Shown: positions 1 through 8,103, counted from the stretch's first letter. The stretch is 64,000 nt of DNA from Nitrospirota bacterium (GCA_030645475.1 JAUSMA010000021.1:1-64000); one strand, 5' to 3'. Made by a program: numbers and translations. The notes: a model not told the origin generated them from the sequence alone.

Positions 1-462
1 ACGCTCGATCTTCTCATGTGGCAGACGGCCATCGTTCGACGCGAGCACATCGATGACGATTGCGCCGGCTCCGAGCGCGGCCCGTTGCGCACTTTCCCCC
101 GTCATGTTCTGCACCACCCCGGTCACCATCATCTGCAACCCGCCACCCGCACTGCTGGTAGAGATGTAAATATCGACACCGGTCTTCGCATCGCGGCAGG
201 GCGTGATGATGGTATCGCCGTCCAGAATTTTTCGGCCGGAGAGTTCTTCAATTTCTGCAATCGCGTTGAGCACTCCGCGGGTCACATCTTCGAACGGCGC
301 TTCCACCGTGGTCGGGGCTTCCCCGCGATAGGTCTGCCGGTATTCGTCGCCGACTTTCTCGATCAGAATGGCTTTGGTCGTGGTGCTGCCACAGTCGGTG
401 GCGACGATGACGTTGAGAGGCTGGGGGATCACAGACTTGGGCGCTGGGTTCGGCACGGTCAT
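1..462 (-). CDS. MutL/GlmL-like reactivating ATPase, N-terminal part (runs off the left edge)
   Basis: The reading frame starts at an ATG (complement 460-462) and is open to the window edge, giving the first 154 residues. Early residues include VATDCGSTTTKAI, an actin/Hsp70-type phosphate-binding motif, followed by RGEAPTTVEAPFEDVT and GVLNAIAEIEELSGRK. This pattern matches the glutamate mutase accessory protein family (MutL/GlmL, DUF-type ASKHA ATPases). Family members are thought to reactivate or chaperone coenzyme-B12-dependent mutases; that role is inferred here because no mutase subunit is in the window. The start overlaps the stop of the upstream small gene by four bases (ATGA), so the two are probably translationally coupled. 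The C-terminal half is not visible. Confidence 0.75.
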   Translation of the reverse strand, partial: MTVPNPAPKSVIPQPLNVIVATDCGSTTTKAILIEKVGDEYRQTYRGEAPTTVEAPFEDVTRGVLNAIAEIEELSGRKILDGDTIITPCRDAKTGVDIYISTSSAGGGLQMMVTGVVQNMTGESAQRAALGAGAIVIDVLASNDGRLPHEKIER

Positions 463-839
463 TGAGCGGAGGCTCCTTGAGGAGCCTGGGGAACAGACTT
501 TGTTTCAATGAGAGCGATGAGACGGGAGATCGTATCGCGCCGTTCGAGCAGCTTGGCCACTTGCTCAACTTCCTTGGCGTGAAACGCCCATTCAATGATC
601 GGGGTCAGAAAATACAGGGCCTGGCTGCCGAGAAAGTTCATGGGGCCAAGCGATTCTAAAAATACCGTAGCAGGAGCGGCCAGACCCCGCTTCACCACCG
701 CGTCGGCCACCCGCTCAAGCAGCGCGAGATCTTCAATGGTGAACAACGCAGCGTCGGGTATGGTCGAAAAAGCATGGGAGAGTTCCGCACGGACCCTATC
801 CCACGTTTCCGCCAGAGGGGTCTTGAGCAAAGAAGCCAT
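459..839 (-). CDS. Small conserved protein coupled to the MutL-like gene
   Basis: A 126-residue soluble, helix-rich protein with no signal peptide or membrane segment. A recognisable core reads PATVFLESLGPMNFLGSQAL followed by a helical tail ending in glutamine and alanine. Small proteins with a similar 'PL-FLGSQ' core are, to my recollection, found beside MutL-type genes, which fits the ATGA overlap with the gene that follows. Function is unknown. It may be a partner or regulator of the MutL-like ATPase, but this rests only on position. The start ATG at 839 has no obvious Shine-Dalgarno sequence. Confidence 0.6.
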   Translation of the reverse strand: MASLLKTPLAETWDRVRAELSHAFSTIPDAALFTIEDLALLERVADAVVKRGLAAPATVFLESLGPMNFLGSQALYFLTPIIEWAFHAKEVEQVAKLLERRDTISRLIALIETKSVPQAPQGASAQ

Positions 840-1142
840 AAGTATTTGGAAAGGCAGTCAAAATCTGATGATGTCGGCCATTATATGAATGGGATTGAAG
901 AGAGTCAATGAAGAGGAGGGAATAGCCGGGCCATCCTTCTTGCTCGCAGAGCGCTCAATAAAAACGTGCGCGCTGGCGTCTCTCTTCACGGGGAGAGGCT
1001 GGTCGATTCGCGAAGACGGGCGTCGAACGAGGCCCAACTCCGCTCTCCCCTTCTCGAATCTTCGGTTTTCCTGGAGCCAATACTGTTAGGATACAGGTCC
1101 CTGCGTGATTGATTCCTGACATCGATAGAAAGGACGCTCGCC
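840..1142. other. Divergent intergenic region
   Basis: About 300 bases between the minus-strand small gene and the plus-strand Tim44-like gene, so it should hold two promoters. No convincing -35/-10 pair, hairpin or repeat could be singled out. Possible short frames here are not supported. Confidence 0.5.
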
Positions 1143-2171
1143 TTGAACAGAACAAAACTCATTGCCGCCACCATCGTGTTGTCTCTGATCGGAGTCCCGA
1201 CCCTCTCTTTCGCAAAGGCGCGAGGCGGATCCGGTGGAGGGTTCTCCAGCGGGTCACGGAGCGGAAGCACCGGGAGCAGCATCGGGAGCCGTGGATCCCG
1301 CACCTACGACCAGAACGGCGCAAAACCGATTCAGCAATCGGCCACCCCCAAGCCGGCAACTGCACCACAAGCCACACCAGCCGGCCAGGCTCCTGCAGCC
1401 CAACCGGCCAGCCAGCCTTCGTTTCTACAACGTAATCCTCTCTTGGCCGGAATCGCAGGCGGCCTCGCCGGATCGTGGCTCGGCCATATGCTCTTCGGCG
1501 CGACCGAGAGCAGCGCAAAGACGAACGAAGCCGGTGAACCGGTCGGCGAAGCCACCCAGGCAACCGGCGCCTCCAGCTCAACCGGCATTCTCCTCTTCCT
1601 CATGCTCCTGGGAGCAGGAACGCTGTTTTATTTCCTGAAAGTCCGGCGGCCGGCTATCCCTGATTTTTCCGGGATCACGAGGAGCAGCGCAGTCGGCGGG
1701 TCCCTGCTGACAGAGCCCTCCGCCACGACTGGACTGACCTCAACCGTGGTAAGTGACGTGACCGCCGCAGACAAGGCGGCCTTCCAGCAACTGCTGACCG
1801 ATATTCAGACAGCCTGGAGCAAACAAGACCTGGCAGGACTGCGGCGATTCGTCACACCGGAGATGCTGACCTATTTCAGCACCGCGCTGGCAGAAAACAC
1901 CAGCCAGGACATCGAGAATCACGTGGAAGATGTGGTACTGGGACAGGCGGAAGTCCGGGAATCCTGGACCGAAGATGCCACGCAGTACGCGACGGTGAGC
2001 CTGCATTGGAGCGCCCGCGACTATACGATCTCCTTGACGAAGCAGCGCGGAGAAGCAGGCTATCTCGTCGAGGGCAACGAAGAGAAGCCGTCCGAATCGA
2101 GCGAAGTCTGGACCTTCATGCGATTCCAAGACGGGAAGTGGTTGCTCTCAGCCATCCAACAAGTCGATTAG
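1143..2171 (+). CDS. Tim44-like domain membrane protein
   Basis: A 342-residue protein starting with TTG. Residues 1-25 look like a signal peptide (LIAATIVLSLIG, cleavage near SFA-KA). A glycine/serine-rich stretch follows, then a proline/alanine/glutamine linker (about 60-95), a glycine-rich hydrophobic segment near 100-120 and a clear transmembrane helix near 148-168 ending in KVRR. The C-terminal 130 residues match the Tim44-like domain seen in bacterial homologues, including AFQQLLTDIQTAWSKQDL, a long middle helix pair and the ending WTFMRFQDGKWLLSAIQQV. The domain is known from mitochondrial import but its bacterial role is unclear; membrane tethering of unfolded or lipid-bound partners is speculative. 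It stands alone as a single gene. Confidence 0.8.
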   Translation: MNRTKLIAATIVLSLIGVPTLSFAKARGGSGGGFSSGSRSGSTGSSIGSRGSRTYDQNGAKPIQQSATPKPATAPQATPAGQAPAAQPASQPSFLQRNPLLAGIAGGLAGSWLGHMLFGATESSAKTNEAGEPVGEATQATGASSSTGILLFLMLLGAGTLFYFLKVRRPAIPDFSGITRSSAVGGSLLTEPSATTGLTSTVVSDVTAADKAAFQQLLTDIQTAWSKQDLAGLRRFVTPEMLTYFSTALAENTSQDIENHVEDVVLGQAEVRESWTEDATQYATVSLHWSARDYTISLTKQRGEAGYLVEGNEEKPSESSEVWTFMRFQDGKWLLSAIQQVD

Positions 2172-2210
2172 TCGCCAGCTCGGCAATATTTCCGGAGCCG
2201 ACGAGACAGG

Positions 2211-2248
2211 ACAACGGGGGCCGCAACGATCGTTGCGGCCCCCGTTGT
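2211..2248 (+). terminator. 38-base perfect palindrome, probable terminator
   Basis: ACAACGGGGGCCGCAACG, then AT, then its exact complement: an 18-bp stem with almost no loop, 40 bases after the stop of the Tim44-like gene. There is no strong T-run on either side, so it is only a probable terminator. It also lies downstream of the convergent HNH gene and could serve both. Confidence 0.55.
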
Positions 2249-2335
2249 TGCGTTCCAGTCCAGGATAATCTTCTAGCAGAATAACCTCACGCGACAAGTG
2301 TTATGGCCCCACGGCCTAGCGCGAGATGCCTGTCC

Positions 2336-3244
2336 TTACCGACGGTGCAGCATTCTCCTCAGCTTCGCCAGATCCTCTTCTCCTCCATCAAGTTTATGCA
2401 GCATCCGGTGGCAATTGGCACAGACAGTGACCAGATCGCTGAGAGACGCCTCTACAGTGTTCGCAAGGCGATTCAGCGGAATGATGTGGTGTGCTTCGGC
2501 AAAGGCTTTACCAATGTCCCCATACAGTTCACGAAAGGTCATCTCACAGACCTGACAGCGATAATTGTCCCGCCGCTTACATTGTTCAGCTAACGGATGG
2601 CTCTGTTCACGAGCCAGGTGCTGGCGTACCACCTGGCGGTTTTCATAATGCGCATAGGCGTCCTCCTGATCCTGATCTTTCTCCTGCACCTGTACCTTGG
2701 CCTGCTGGCTCTTGATGACAGTTTCGAAAAAACTCGTTGCACGGACCACGATGCCCAAAACCGTATCTTCGCTCTCCGGAAGAGCAGAATCGAACAACCC
2801 GTAGTAGGCATACTGCCCCTCACTCTCGTCAAACTCCTCGTAGATGGGACGGTCATAGTCACCAGGGTCCAACGGTTTTCTGAGCACATCGTCCGATCGT
2901 GAACCGGCAGCGAGTCTCATGTCCCGCTCGCTCAACCGTCGCACAGGCCGAAGGGCCTCGGGCAATGCGGCGACTCTCTTCCGCAGCTTGTCTGCCTGCG
3001 CGGCATAGAAGCCGTACCATATACGTCGTTGGCCTTTCGTGTCGGCCCATTCACAAAACCAGACCTCTAATCGTGGCTCTCCCAGCCCCAACGATCCTAG
3101 TTCGACACGCCACCCATTGGTGTGGGATTCTTTGAGCGGGAGCACGGTACGCAGACGAATGATTCTACCGAGCCGTCTGGAAAGTTCTTTGTGCAGTGCT
3201 TCAGCAACCACCTTGAGACATTTCTGGTCTTCTACATCGCGCAT
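2336..3244 (-). CDS. Solitary HNH endonuclease
   Basis: A 302-residue protein. The C-terminal 80 residues form a zinc-bound HNH domain: C230-x2-C233 in NYRCQVCEM, AEAHHIIPL with H252/H253, and C275-x2-C278 in VCANCHRMLH. The first 180 residues form a separate region rich in charged and aromatic residues (WYGFYAAQADKLRKR and DYDRPIYEEF), which I do not recognise; a target-sensing role is possible. A very acidic, glutamine-rich linker (KVQVQEKDQDQED) joins the halves. HNH proteins of this layout occur in restriction (including McrA-like) and in mobile contexts. No methylase, integrase or intron lies nearby. Start ATG has a GGGAG ribosome site eight bases upstream. Confidence 0.75.
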   Translation of the reverse strand: MRDVEDQKCLKVVAEALHKELSRRLGRIIRLRTVLPLKESHTNGWRVELGSLGLGEPRLEVWFCEWADTKGQRRIWYGFYAAQADKLRKRVAALPEALRPVRRLSERDMRLAAGSRSDDVLRKPLDPGDYDRPIYEEFDESEGQYAYYGLFDSALPESEDTVLGIVVRATSFFETVIKSQQAKVQVQEKDQDQEDAYAHYENRQVVRQHLAREQSHPLAEQCKRRDNYRCQVCEMTFRELYGDIGKAFAEAHHIIPLNRLANTVEASLSDLVTVCANCHRMLHKLDGGEEDLAKLRRMLHRR

Positions 3245-3310
3245 GATAATTCTCCCTTACATGCCCTGACAGGCCAGACTTCATTGAATAATAGACATCG
3301 AAGAATAGCC

Positions 3311-3327
3311 CTTTCCCAGGGGGAAAG
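3311..3327 (-). terminator. Short hairpin after the PilZ/tail-sheath pair
   Basis: CTTTCCC-AGG-GGGAAAG can form a 7-bp stem about 55 bases after the tail-sheath-like stop codon. There is only a weak pyrimidine run after it, so terminator function is tentative. Confidence 0.3.
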
Positions 3328-3381
3328 CACCGTGTGAGTGGAGAAAGAGGATAGCCGACAGGAGGAAATGGGAAAGAGCTG

Positions 3382-3768
3382 CTACCAGCTCTTCTGACGA
3401 ATGTGGATTCGATAGAAGGTAAAGTCCCCTGGCGTGACGAGCGCGACTCCGACGAGGCAGATGAGATGGCCATTGCGAATGTCTTCCGGGGTCATCGTGG
3501 ATTGGTCGCAGATGACGGAAAAAGCCTCGCTGGCTTTCTCCCCTCGTAGCGCTTCCGATACCCATAAACATCCCAAGTATCCTCGCAGATGTCCGACGAC
3601 TTGCGCCCAAACGGATGGGGTATTGCGTTCATACACGACCCACAGAAGTTCGTGGGCGCACCATGTTTCAAGCAGGATGCTCGTGACATCCACCCCGAGA
3701 GCCAGACCAGAGGGGGGCTCTGTTTCGACATTCTCGAGCGACACATAGGGAGAGCAATAGGCCAGCAT
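3382..3768 (-). CDS. Orphan phage tail-sheath C-terminal-like domain
   Basis: A 128-residue protein resembling only the C-terminal domain of contractile tail-sheath proteins. Visible matches to the family pattern are LLWVVYERNTPSVWAQV, EALRGEKASEAFSVICD, TMTPEDIRNGHLICLVGVA and PGDFTFYRIHI; the family typically ends in a strand like 'P-EFV-FRI'. The core of a normal sheath (several hundred residues) is missing and no tube, baseplate, spike or ATPase genes are nearby. The ATG directly abuts the stop of the PilZ gene (TAG then ATG), so the pair is almost certainly co-transcribed. It may be a relic of a contractile injection system or a domesticated stand-alone domain; the uninterrupted frame and operon position favour a maintained gene. 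Role unknown. Confidence 0.65.
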   Translation of the reverse strand: MLAYCSPYVSLENVETEPPSGLALGVDVTSILLETWCAHELLWVVYERNTPSVWAQVVGHLRGYLGCLWVSEALRGEKASEAFSVICDQSTMTPEDIRNGHLICLVGVALVTPGDFTFYRIHIRQKSW

Positions 3769-4143
3769 CTAGTCCTCAACCTTGGATAGGAGATATTCGT
3801 CACAGAGTCGGTGCAGTCGAAGCTCGTTCTCAAGCGACATCGAGAGGAAGACAAGGCCCGCCCGCCCCCCTTTAACCCACTGCACCTGTACCAGATCGCA
3901 GATCACCGCAGATGTCTCATCGCCAGGGTAGAGCTTGAGGGTGAGGCACTGCCCGCATGCGAGAGATAGGAGAAGCCGAAGTCCGCACCCTCTCGTCGTC
4001 AGATCAATCACCTCTCCACTCGCAAGTCCGCCCTTGTCCGCGAGGATTATGCGGAGATTCACCGCCTTGCGCACATACCGCCGGAGGTCCATCCGTGGCA
4101 CGAAATAATCCTGTTCGGGGAAGACGGGCAACGTGAGCTCCAT
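3769..4143 (-). CDS. PilZ-domain protein (putative c-di-GMP receptor)
   Basis: A 124-residue protein from the ATG at 4143, chosen because a strong AAGGAGGA lies seven bases upstream; the frame stays open a further 24 codons. The PilZ signature is seen as RRYVRKAVNLRI (first arginine box) followed by EVIDLTTRGCGLRL (the D/N-x-S/T-x-x-G box) and a beta-barrel tail (VQVQWVKGGRAGLVFL). PilZ domains bind cyclic di-GMP, and both boxes look intact though degenerate. No enzymatic domain is attached, so it is probably an adaptor. The following gene, directly abutting, is a tail-sheath-like domain, an unusual partner. Confidence 0.75.
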   Translation of the reverse strand: MELTLPVFPEQDYFVPRMDLRRYVRKAVNLRIILADKGGLASGEVIDLTTRGCGLRLLLSLACGQCLTLKLYPGDETSAVICDLVQVQWVKGGRAGLVFLSMSLENELRLHRLCDEYLLSKVED

Positions 4144-4498
4144 GGCGGATTCCTCCTTCACACTGTGCAACCTAAGATGCACAGTCAGTTCGCAACTCTC
4201 GTGCCGAGAGACCACCGCTCAAATTGATTAGTATTTTTACGTTTTTTGAGAGGAATGAGTCTTGAGGAGCTGTAGGTCTGTATCGTACCCGATACGAATG
4301 AGAAAGAAACAATACAGCCAGGAAGCTTACAACGCGCTGAAGGTGGAGCGGGAGAGATGGGAACGTCTAACTGATAACAGATGGCTGATGAGGAAGGAAC
4401 AAAAAGCCTAAGGAACAAGAAACCTGTGTCTATGCTTATGGCAGGAGCGGAAGGCCGATGGCGAAAGCAAGAGGGATCGGTCGAGAACCCCCATCCCT
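4144..4498. other. Intergenic region upstream of the PilZ gene
   Basis: About 355 bases, rather A-rich in parts. It holds a small inverted repeat, GTATCG-TACC-CGATAC (4280-4295), that could be an operator or weak hairpin. No gene is credible here. It should contain the promoter of the PilZ/tail-sheath pair and the 3' end of plsY. Confidence 0.4.
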
Positions 4499-5107
4499 CT
4501 ATCCCTGTTTTTTTTGCCCTATTTTAGATTCTGTCCCCTTCCAGAGCCGCGCGATATTGTCTTTGTGTTTGACCCAGATCAGCCCGCTGACGATCAAGGA
4601 AAACACAAAAAACTCCTGTCTCTGCTCATTCACGATCGCCACGACCGGAAAGCATCCGAAGGCCGCCAGCGCGCCGCCTGAGGAGTAGCGCCAGATCGCG
4701 ACCGCGCCAAGCCAGATCAGCAACAAGAGGAGTCCGATCGAGGGAGACAGACCCAACACCGCACCTAAGGCCGTCGCCACCCCCTTCCCTCCTTTGAAGT
4801 TCAGGAATGGTGAGAAGAGATGGCCCAGGATCGTCGAGAGGGCGACGAGCATGATAAACCGTTCATCGGTGAGCCACTGCATGGCAGCCCACCCCATCAC
4901 CCACCCCTTGCCCATGTCGCCAAGAAGCGTGAGGACACCTGCCTTCTTGCCCGACACGCGCAGCACATTGGTGAAGCCAACGTTCTTGCTCCCGACCGTA
5001 CGCGGATCGGGCAACCTCATCGCTTTAGACACGACGACGCCGAAGGGAATGGCACCCAGCAAGTAGCCGACCATTGCCATGAGAACCCAGAGAAAGTCTT
5101 CGTTCAT
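4499..5107 (-). CDS. plsY: Glycerol-3-phosphate acyltransferase PlsY
   Basis: A 202-residue membrane protein with about five hydrophobic helices. It transfers the acyl group of acyl-phosphate to glycerol-3-phosphate, the first step of phospholipid synthesis. Family motifs are present: the first loop as VGSKNVGFTNVLR, then SGKKAGVLTLLGDMGKG, LGHLFSPFLNFKGGKGVAT (the phosphate-binding glycine motif) and a C-terminal KHKDNIARL. The first motif differs from the commonest SGNIGATN form by having K, V and F at three positions, as seen (from memory) in some other phyla. It follows pgsA in the same direction, separated by repeat copy 1. Confidence 0.93.
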   Translation of the reverse strand: MNEDFLWVLMAMVGYLLGAIPFGVVVSKAMRLPDPRTVGSKNVGFTNVLRVSGKKAGVLTLLGDMGKGWVMGWAAMQWLTDERFIMLVALSTILGHLFSPFLNFKGGKGVATALGAVLGLSPSIGLLLLLIWLGAVAIWRYSSGGALAAFGCFPVVAIVNEQRQEFFVFSLIVSGLIWVKHKDNIARLWKGTESKIGQKKQG

Positions 5108-5159
5108 GGATTAAGAAATGAGAAAGGGAGGTGCGCAGGCCCAAAGAACTCGCAAACCC

Positions 5160-5336
5160 CACAGAGGATGCTCAAAACGGCCAGACTTCTCACCCGCCCA
5201 ACCCTGGCGCGCCGAGACGCGCATTGTCCCAAGCAAGGCCGCAGGCGAGTCGAAGCCGGAGGCGTACCCTCGTGGGTACGTTGAGGATTGCGATGAGCCG
5301 AGAACGACGCTGGCGGATATTTTGAGCATCCTGCTA
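5160..5336 (-). repeat. Stop-linked hairpin repeat, copy 1 (with a 58-base insertion)
   Basis: Core (about 5233-5333) reads AAGGCCGCAGGCGAGTCGAA, then a small hairpin GTACCC-TCGT-GGGTAC, then a segment ending GAGAACGACGCTGGCGG. Outer arms are GGATGCTCAAAA near 5166 and its complement TTTTGAGCATCC ending at 5332, so the element can fold into one long hairpin. Unlike copies 2 and 3, about 58 bases (5175-5232, C-rich) separate the left arm from the core. The right arm runs into the pgsA stop codon (TAG, 5334-5336). Related copies lie at 5998-6122 and 7976-8102, all in the same orientation. Confidence 0.85.
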
Positions 5337-5930
5337 CAGTCCTTTAGCGACGACCTGCTTCCAGAAGCTCCATACATATTGAGCTCCGGAGACATAGCCA
5401 AGCACGAGCGACAGATACAGGGTCACGATACCGGCAAGGTGCAGATTACCCAGACCAGACAAGAACGTGCCCTCGAGAATCAACATCACGATCGCCACGA
5501 CTTGCAGCGCCATCTTATACTTGCCCGTCGTCTCAGCCGCGATCACCATACCCTCGCCTGCGGCTATGGCTCGAATACCGGTGACTGCAACCTCGCGTGC
5601 GATGATGAGTATTGCAACCAGCGCGCTGACACGATCGATGTTGAGCAGGAGAATCAAGGCGGAGAGGACCAACAACTTATCGGCGATGGGATCCAACAGC
5701 TTTCCGAGTGTGGTCACCTGGCCGTTCCGACGGGCCAGATAGCCATCCAACATATCGGTGACCGCTGCAACGACAAATACAATGGCCGCGCTCAGCGATC
5801 GATCCGGAGTCGGCGTAGCAAAGAGCACCACGAAGACCGGAATCAAGAGGATGCGGGTGAGCGTAATGAAGTTCGGCAGGTTGAGCGATTCCTGCCCGAC
5901 CGATTTCCATACCGCCAATACGCGATTCAT
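5334..5930 (-). CDS. pgsA: CDP-diacylglycerol--glycerol-3-phosphate 3-phosphatidyltransferase
   Basis: A 198-residue CDP-alcohol phosphatidyltransferase that makes phosphatidylglycerol phosphate from CDP-diacylglycerol. The catalytic motif D-G-x2-A-R-x8-G-x3-D-x3-D is complete (D62, G63, A66, R67, G76, D80, D84; DGYLARRNG then LGKLLDPIADK). About six transmembrane helices are visible. Start MNRVLAVWKS precedes the typical LNLPNFITLTRI. It lies 190 bases after kdsD and is separated from it by repeat copy 2; repeat copy 1 overlaps its own stop. Confidence 0.93.
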   Translation of the reverse strand: MNRVLAVWKSVGQESLNLPNFITLTRILLIPVFVVLFATPTPDRSLSAAIVFVVAAVTDMLDGYLARRNGQVTTLGKLLDPIADKLLVLSALILLLNIDRVSALVAILIIAREVAVTGIRAIAAGEGMVIAAETTGKYKMALQVVAIVMLILEGTFLSGLGNLHLAGIVTLYLSLVLGYVSGAQYVWSFWKQVVAKGL

Positions 5931-5997
5931 CGGCCACCACCCATTCCGTTAGCCGGTTTCGAAAAATCTATTGTGGCACTACAGAAGAACAATCCCA

Positions 5998-6122
5998 CAG
6001 GATGCTCAAAATGCTCGTCCAGCAAGGCCGCAGGCGAGTCGAAACCGGAGGCGTACCCTCGGCGGTACGTTGAGGATTTTGATGAGCCGAGAACGACGCT
6101 GGCGGACATTTTGAGCGTCCTG
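5998..6122 (-). repeat. Stop-linked hairpin repeat, copy 2
   Basis: The cleanest copy. Left arm CAGGATGCTCAAAATG and right arm CATTTTGAGCGTCCTG are complementary except one position. The core repeats copy 1 with a GTACC-CTCGGC-GGTAC hairpin. The right end stops exactly one base before the kdsD stop codon (6123-6125), so in the transcript the hairpin begins right after translation ends. Confidence 0.88.
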
Positions 6123-7151
6123 TTAAACGATGCCGTGCTTGAGCAAGTCGTGCAAATGTACGACCCCGACGATGCGCTTGGCCGATTCCGCGACGACGAG
6201 CGTGGTGATGGAATACCGCTCCATCATTTCGACCGCCTTGGCTGCCAACTCATCCGGTCCGATCAACTTGGGATGGCGCGAGGCCAGAGCCCCGGCAGTG
6301 ATCTTGGAGAAGTCCCCGCCCTGTTGGAGAAACCGCCGCAAATCTCCGTCGGTGATAATCCCCGTCAATGCGCCGGCTCGATCGACGACCGTGGTCATAC
6401 CGAGTTTCTTCGCAGACATTTCCAGCAGGGCTGCCGAGGCTGAGACGCTATCTTTCACTTGTGGGAGCTCCGCGCCGACATGCATGACGTCCCGCACTTT
6501 CACCAGCAGACGGCGCCCGAGCGTTCCGCCAGGATGAAACTGCGCAAAATCCTGCTCCTTGAATCCGCGCTTCTCAAGGAGGGCCACGGCCAAGGCGTCG
6601 CCCATCGCAAGCGTCGCGGTCGTGCTTGCCGTCGGCGCCAATCCCATGGGACAGGCCTCTTCTGCCACGGACACATCTAACGCAACGTCGCTGTTCTTCG
6701 CCAGGGTCGAAACCATGCGGCCGACGATCGCCACGACTGGAATGCTCATCCGCTCCATAAAGGGCAGGAGCTGCAGAATCTCCTGCGTCTCTCCGCTGTT
6801 CGAAATCGCAATGAGCACATCGCCCCGCGCCAACATACCCAGATCGCCGTGAAGCCCTTCAGCCGGGTGGAGAAAGAACGAGGGCGTCCCGGTGCTGGCC
6901 ATCGTCGCGGCGATCTTCTGACCGATCAAACCGGACTTCCCCATGCCCGAGACGACCACCTTGCCCTTACAGGCATAGAGCAAGTCAACCGCATCCGAGA
7001 AACCACGATCGAGACGCTGCACCATCGCCTGAACGGCACGGGCTTCGATGCCCAGCACGCGCCGGCCTACTTCAAGGCTGGTTGAGGTCTTCAGCGTCGT
7101 GGCTCTGGCGCCTTTCGGCTTGGTTACTTTCGAGGTTGTGACGCGTCGCAT
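6123..7151 (-). CDS. kdsD: Arabinose-5-phosphate isomerase (SIS + CBS domains)
   Basis: A 342-residue enzyme that converts ribulose-5-phosphate to arabinose-5-phosphate, the first step to Kdo. The SIS domain (about 50-190) shows [33 protein letters not shown] and [10 protein letters not shown]. Two CBS domains follow (about 225-280 and 290-342), with [13 protein letters not shown] and [22 protein letters not shown] marks the linker typical of KdsD. The N-terminus ([14 protein letters not shown]) is a basic extension overlapping the end of kdsA by 28 bases; a later start is possible. The pathway continues with kdsA and kdsB in this cluster, while kdsC (Kdo-8-phosphate phosphatase) is not seen. 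Confidence 0.93.
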   Translation of the reverse strand: MRRVTTSKVTKPKGARATTLKTSTSLEVGRRVLGIEARAVQAMVQRLDRGFSDAVDLLYACKGKVVVSGMGKSGLIGQKIAATMASTGTPSFFLHPAEGLHGDLGMLARGDVLIAISNSGETQEILQLLPFMERMSIPVVAIVGRMVSTLAKNSDVALDVSVAEEACPMGLAPTASTTATLAMGDALAVALLEKRGFKEQDFAQFHPGGTLGRRLLVKVRDVMHVGAELPQVKDSVSASAALLEMSAKKLGMTTVVDRAGALTGIITDGDLRRFLQQGGDFSKITAGALASRHPKLIGPDELAAKAVEMMERYSITTLVVAESAKRIVGVVHLHDLLKHGIV

Positions 7152-7951
7152 ATCCGTAAAACCCGTTCCAGCAAAGCTTTGAGCTGATGAAGCGGCACCA
7201 TGTTGGGCCCGTCCGAGAGGGCCTCGTCCGGATTGGGATGGACTTCCATGAAGAAGCCATCGACTCCGGCCCCGGCAGCCGCGCAGGCCAAGGGCTCGAC
7301 AAATTCGCGCTGGCCGCTGGACTTGGTGCCCCCGCCGCCCGGCAACTGCACACTATGGGTGGCATCGAATACCACCGGATAGCCGAAGCTTCGAAGGACC
7401 GGGAAGGACCGCATATCGACGACGAGATTGTTATAACCGAACGACGAGCCCCGTTCGGTCAGGACAATCCGCTTGTTTCCTGACTCCTCGACTTTTTTGA
7501 CCGCATTGCCCATTTCTTGCGGCGAGAGGAACTGCCCCTTCTTGACGTTCACCACTTTTCCGGTTTTCGCTGCCGCGATGAGCAAGTCCGTCTGCCGACA
7601 GAGAAAGGCAGGAATCTGGAGCACGTCAACAATCTTCCCTGCCTCGGTCGCCTGTTCCTCTGTATGCACGTCCGTCAAGATGGGTAGTCCCAGCTGATCC
7701 TTCACCTTCTTCAGAATCGCCAGGCCCTGTTCGAGACCAGGCCCACGATAGGACGTGATCGAGGTCCGGTTGGCCTTATCGAAGGACGACTTGAAAATAT
7801 AGGGGATGCCCAGAGACGTGGTGATCTCGGCAATCCGCGCTGCCGTCTCCAGCACGAGTTGTTCGCTCTCGATGACACAGGGCCCGGCGATCAGAAAGGG
7901 CCGATGACCTGCACCGACTGTGAATGAACCGATTGTGATTTCGTGTGCCAT
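7124..7951 (-). CDS. kdsA: 3-deoxy-8-phosphooctulonate (Kdo-8-P) synthase
   Basis: Condenses arabinose-5-phosphate with phosphoenolpyruvate to Kdo-8-phosphate. Family signatures are [59 protein letters not shown], and the C-terminal [13 protein letters not shown] and [18 protein letters not shown]. The conserved Cys in GPCVIES suggests a metal-dependent form, as known for this family. I take ATG at 7951 (275 residues, MAHEITIG); a TTG nine bases earlier is also in frame. Overlaps kdsD by 28 bases. Repeat copy 3 lies between pyrG and this gene. Confidence 0.94.
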   Translation of the reverse strand: MAHEITIGSFTVGAGHRPFLIAGPCVIESEQLVLETAARIAEITTSLGIPYIFKSSFDKANRTSITSYRGPGLEQGLAILKKVKDQLGLPILTDVHTEEQATEAGKIVDVLQIPAFLCRQTDLLIAAAKTGKVVNVKKGQFLSPQEMGNAVKKVEESGNKRIVLTERGSSFGYNNLVVDMRSFPVLRSFGYPVVFDATHSVQLPGGGGTKSSGQREFVEPLACAAAGAGVDGFFMEVHPNPDEALSDGPNMVPLHQLKALLERVLRICDASQPRK

Positions 7952-7975
7952 AAGTTTCAAATCTATCTGTTTTCG

Positions 7976-8102
7976 TTGCGAAGCTCAAACTGACTTTCCA
8001 ACAAGGCCGCAGTCGAGTCGAAACCGGAAGCGTACCCTCTAGGGTACGTTGAGGATTTCGACGACCCGAGAACGCCGTTGGAAGCCAGTTTCAGCCTCGC
8101 AA
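7976..8102 (-). repeat. Stop-linked hairpin repeat, copy 3
   Basis: Core matches copies 1 and 2 (AAGGCCGCAGTCGAGTCGAA, then the perfect hairpin GTACCCTC-TAGGGTAC and a GAGGATTTCGAC tail). Its arms differ from the other copies but still pair with each other: left GCTCAAACTGACTTTCCAAC against right GTTGGAAGCCAGTTTCAGC. Outer ends TTGCG and CGCAA also pair. The right end is one base from the pyrG stop codon (8104-8106). Confidence 0.85.
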
Positions 8103-8103
8103 C

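Noticed and set aside
3382-4143. Prophage or contractile injection system
   Set aside because: Only one sheath domain is present; there is no tube, baseplate, integrase or att-like repeat.
5118-6443. 441-codon plus-strand frame spanning two hairpin repeats, pgsA and kdsD
   Set aside because: Antisense to two certain genes and low-complexity, charged composition; it is a chance frame.
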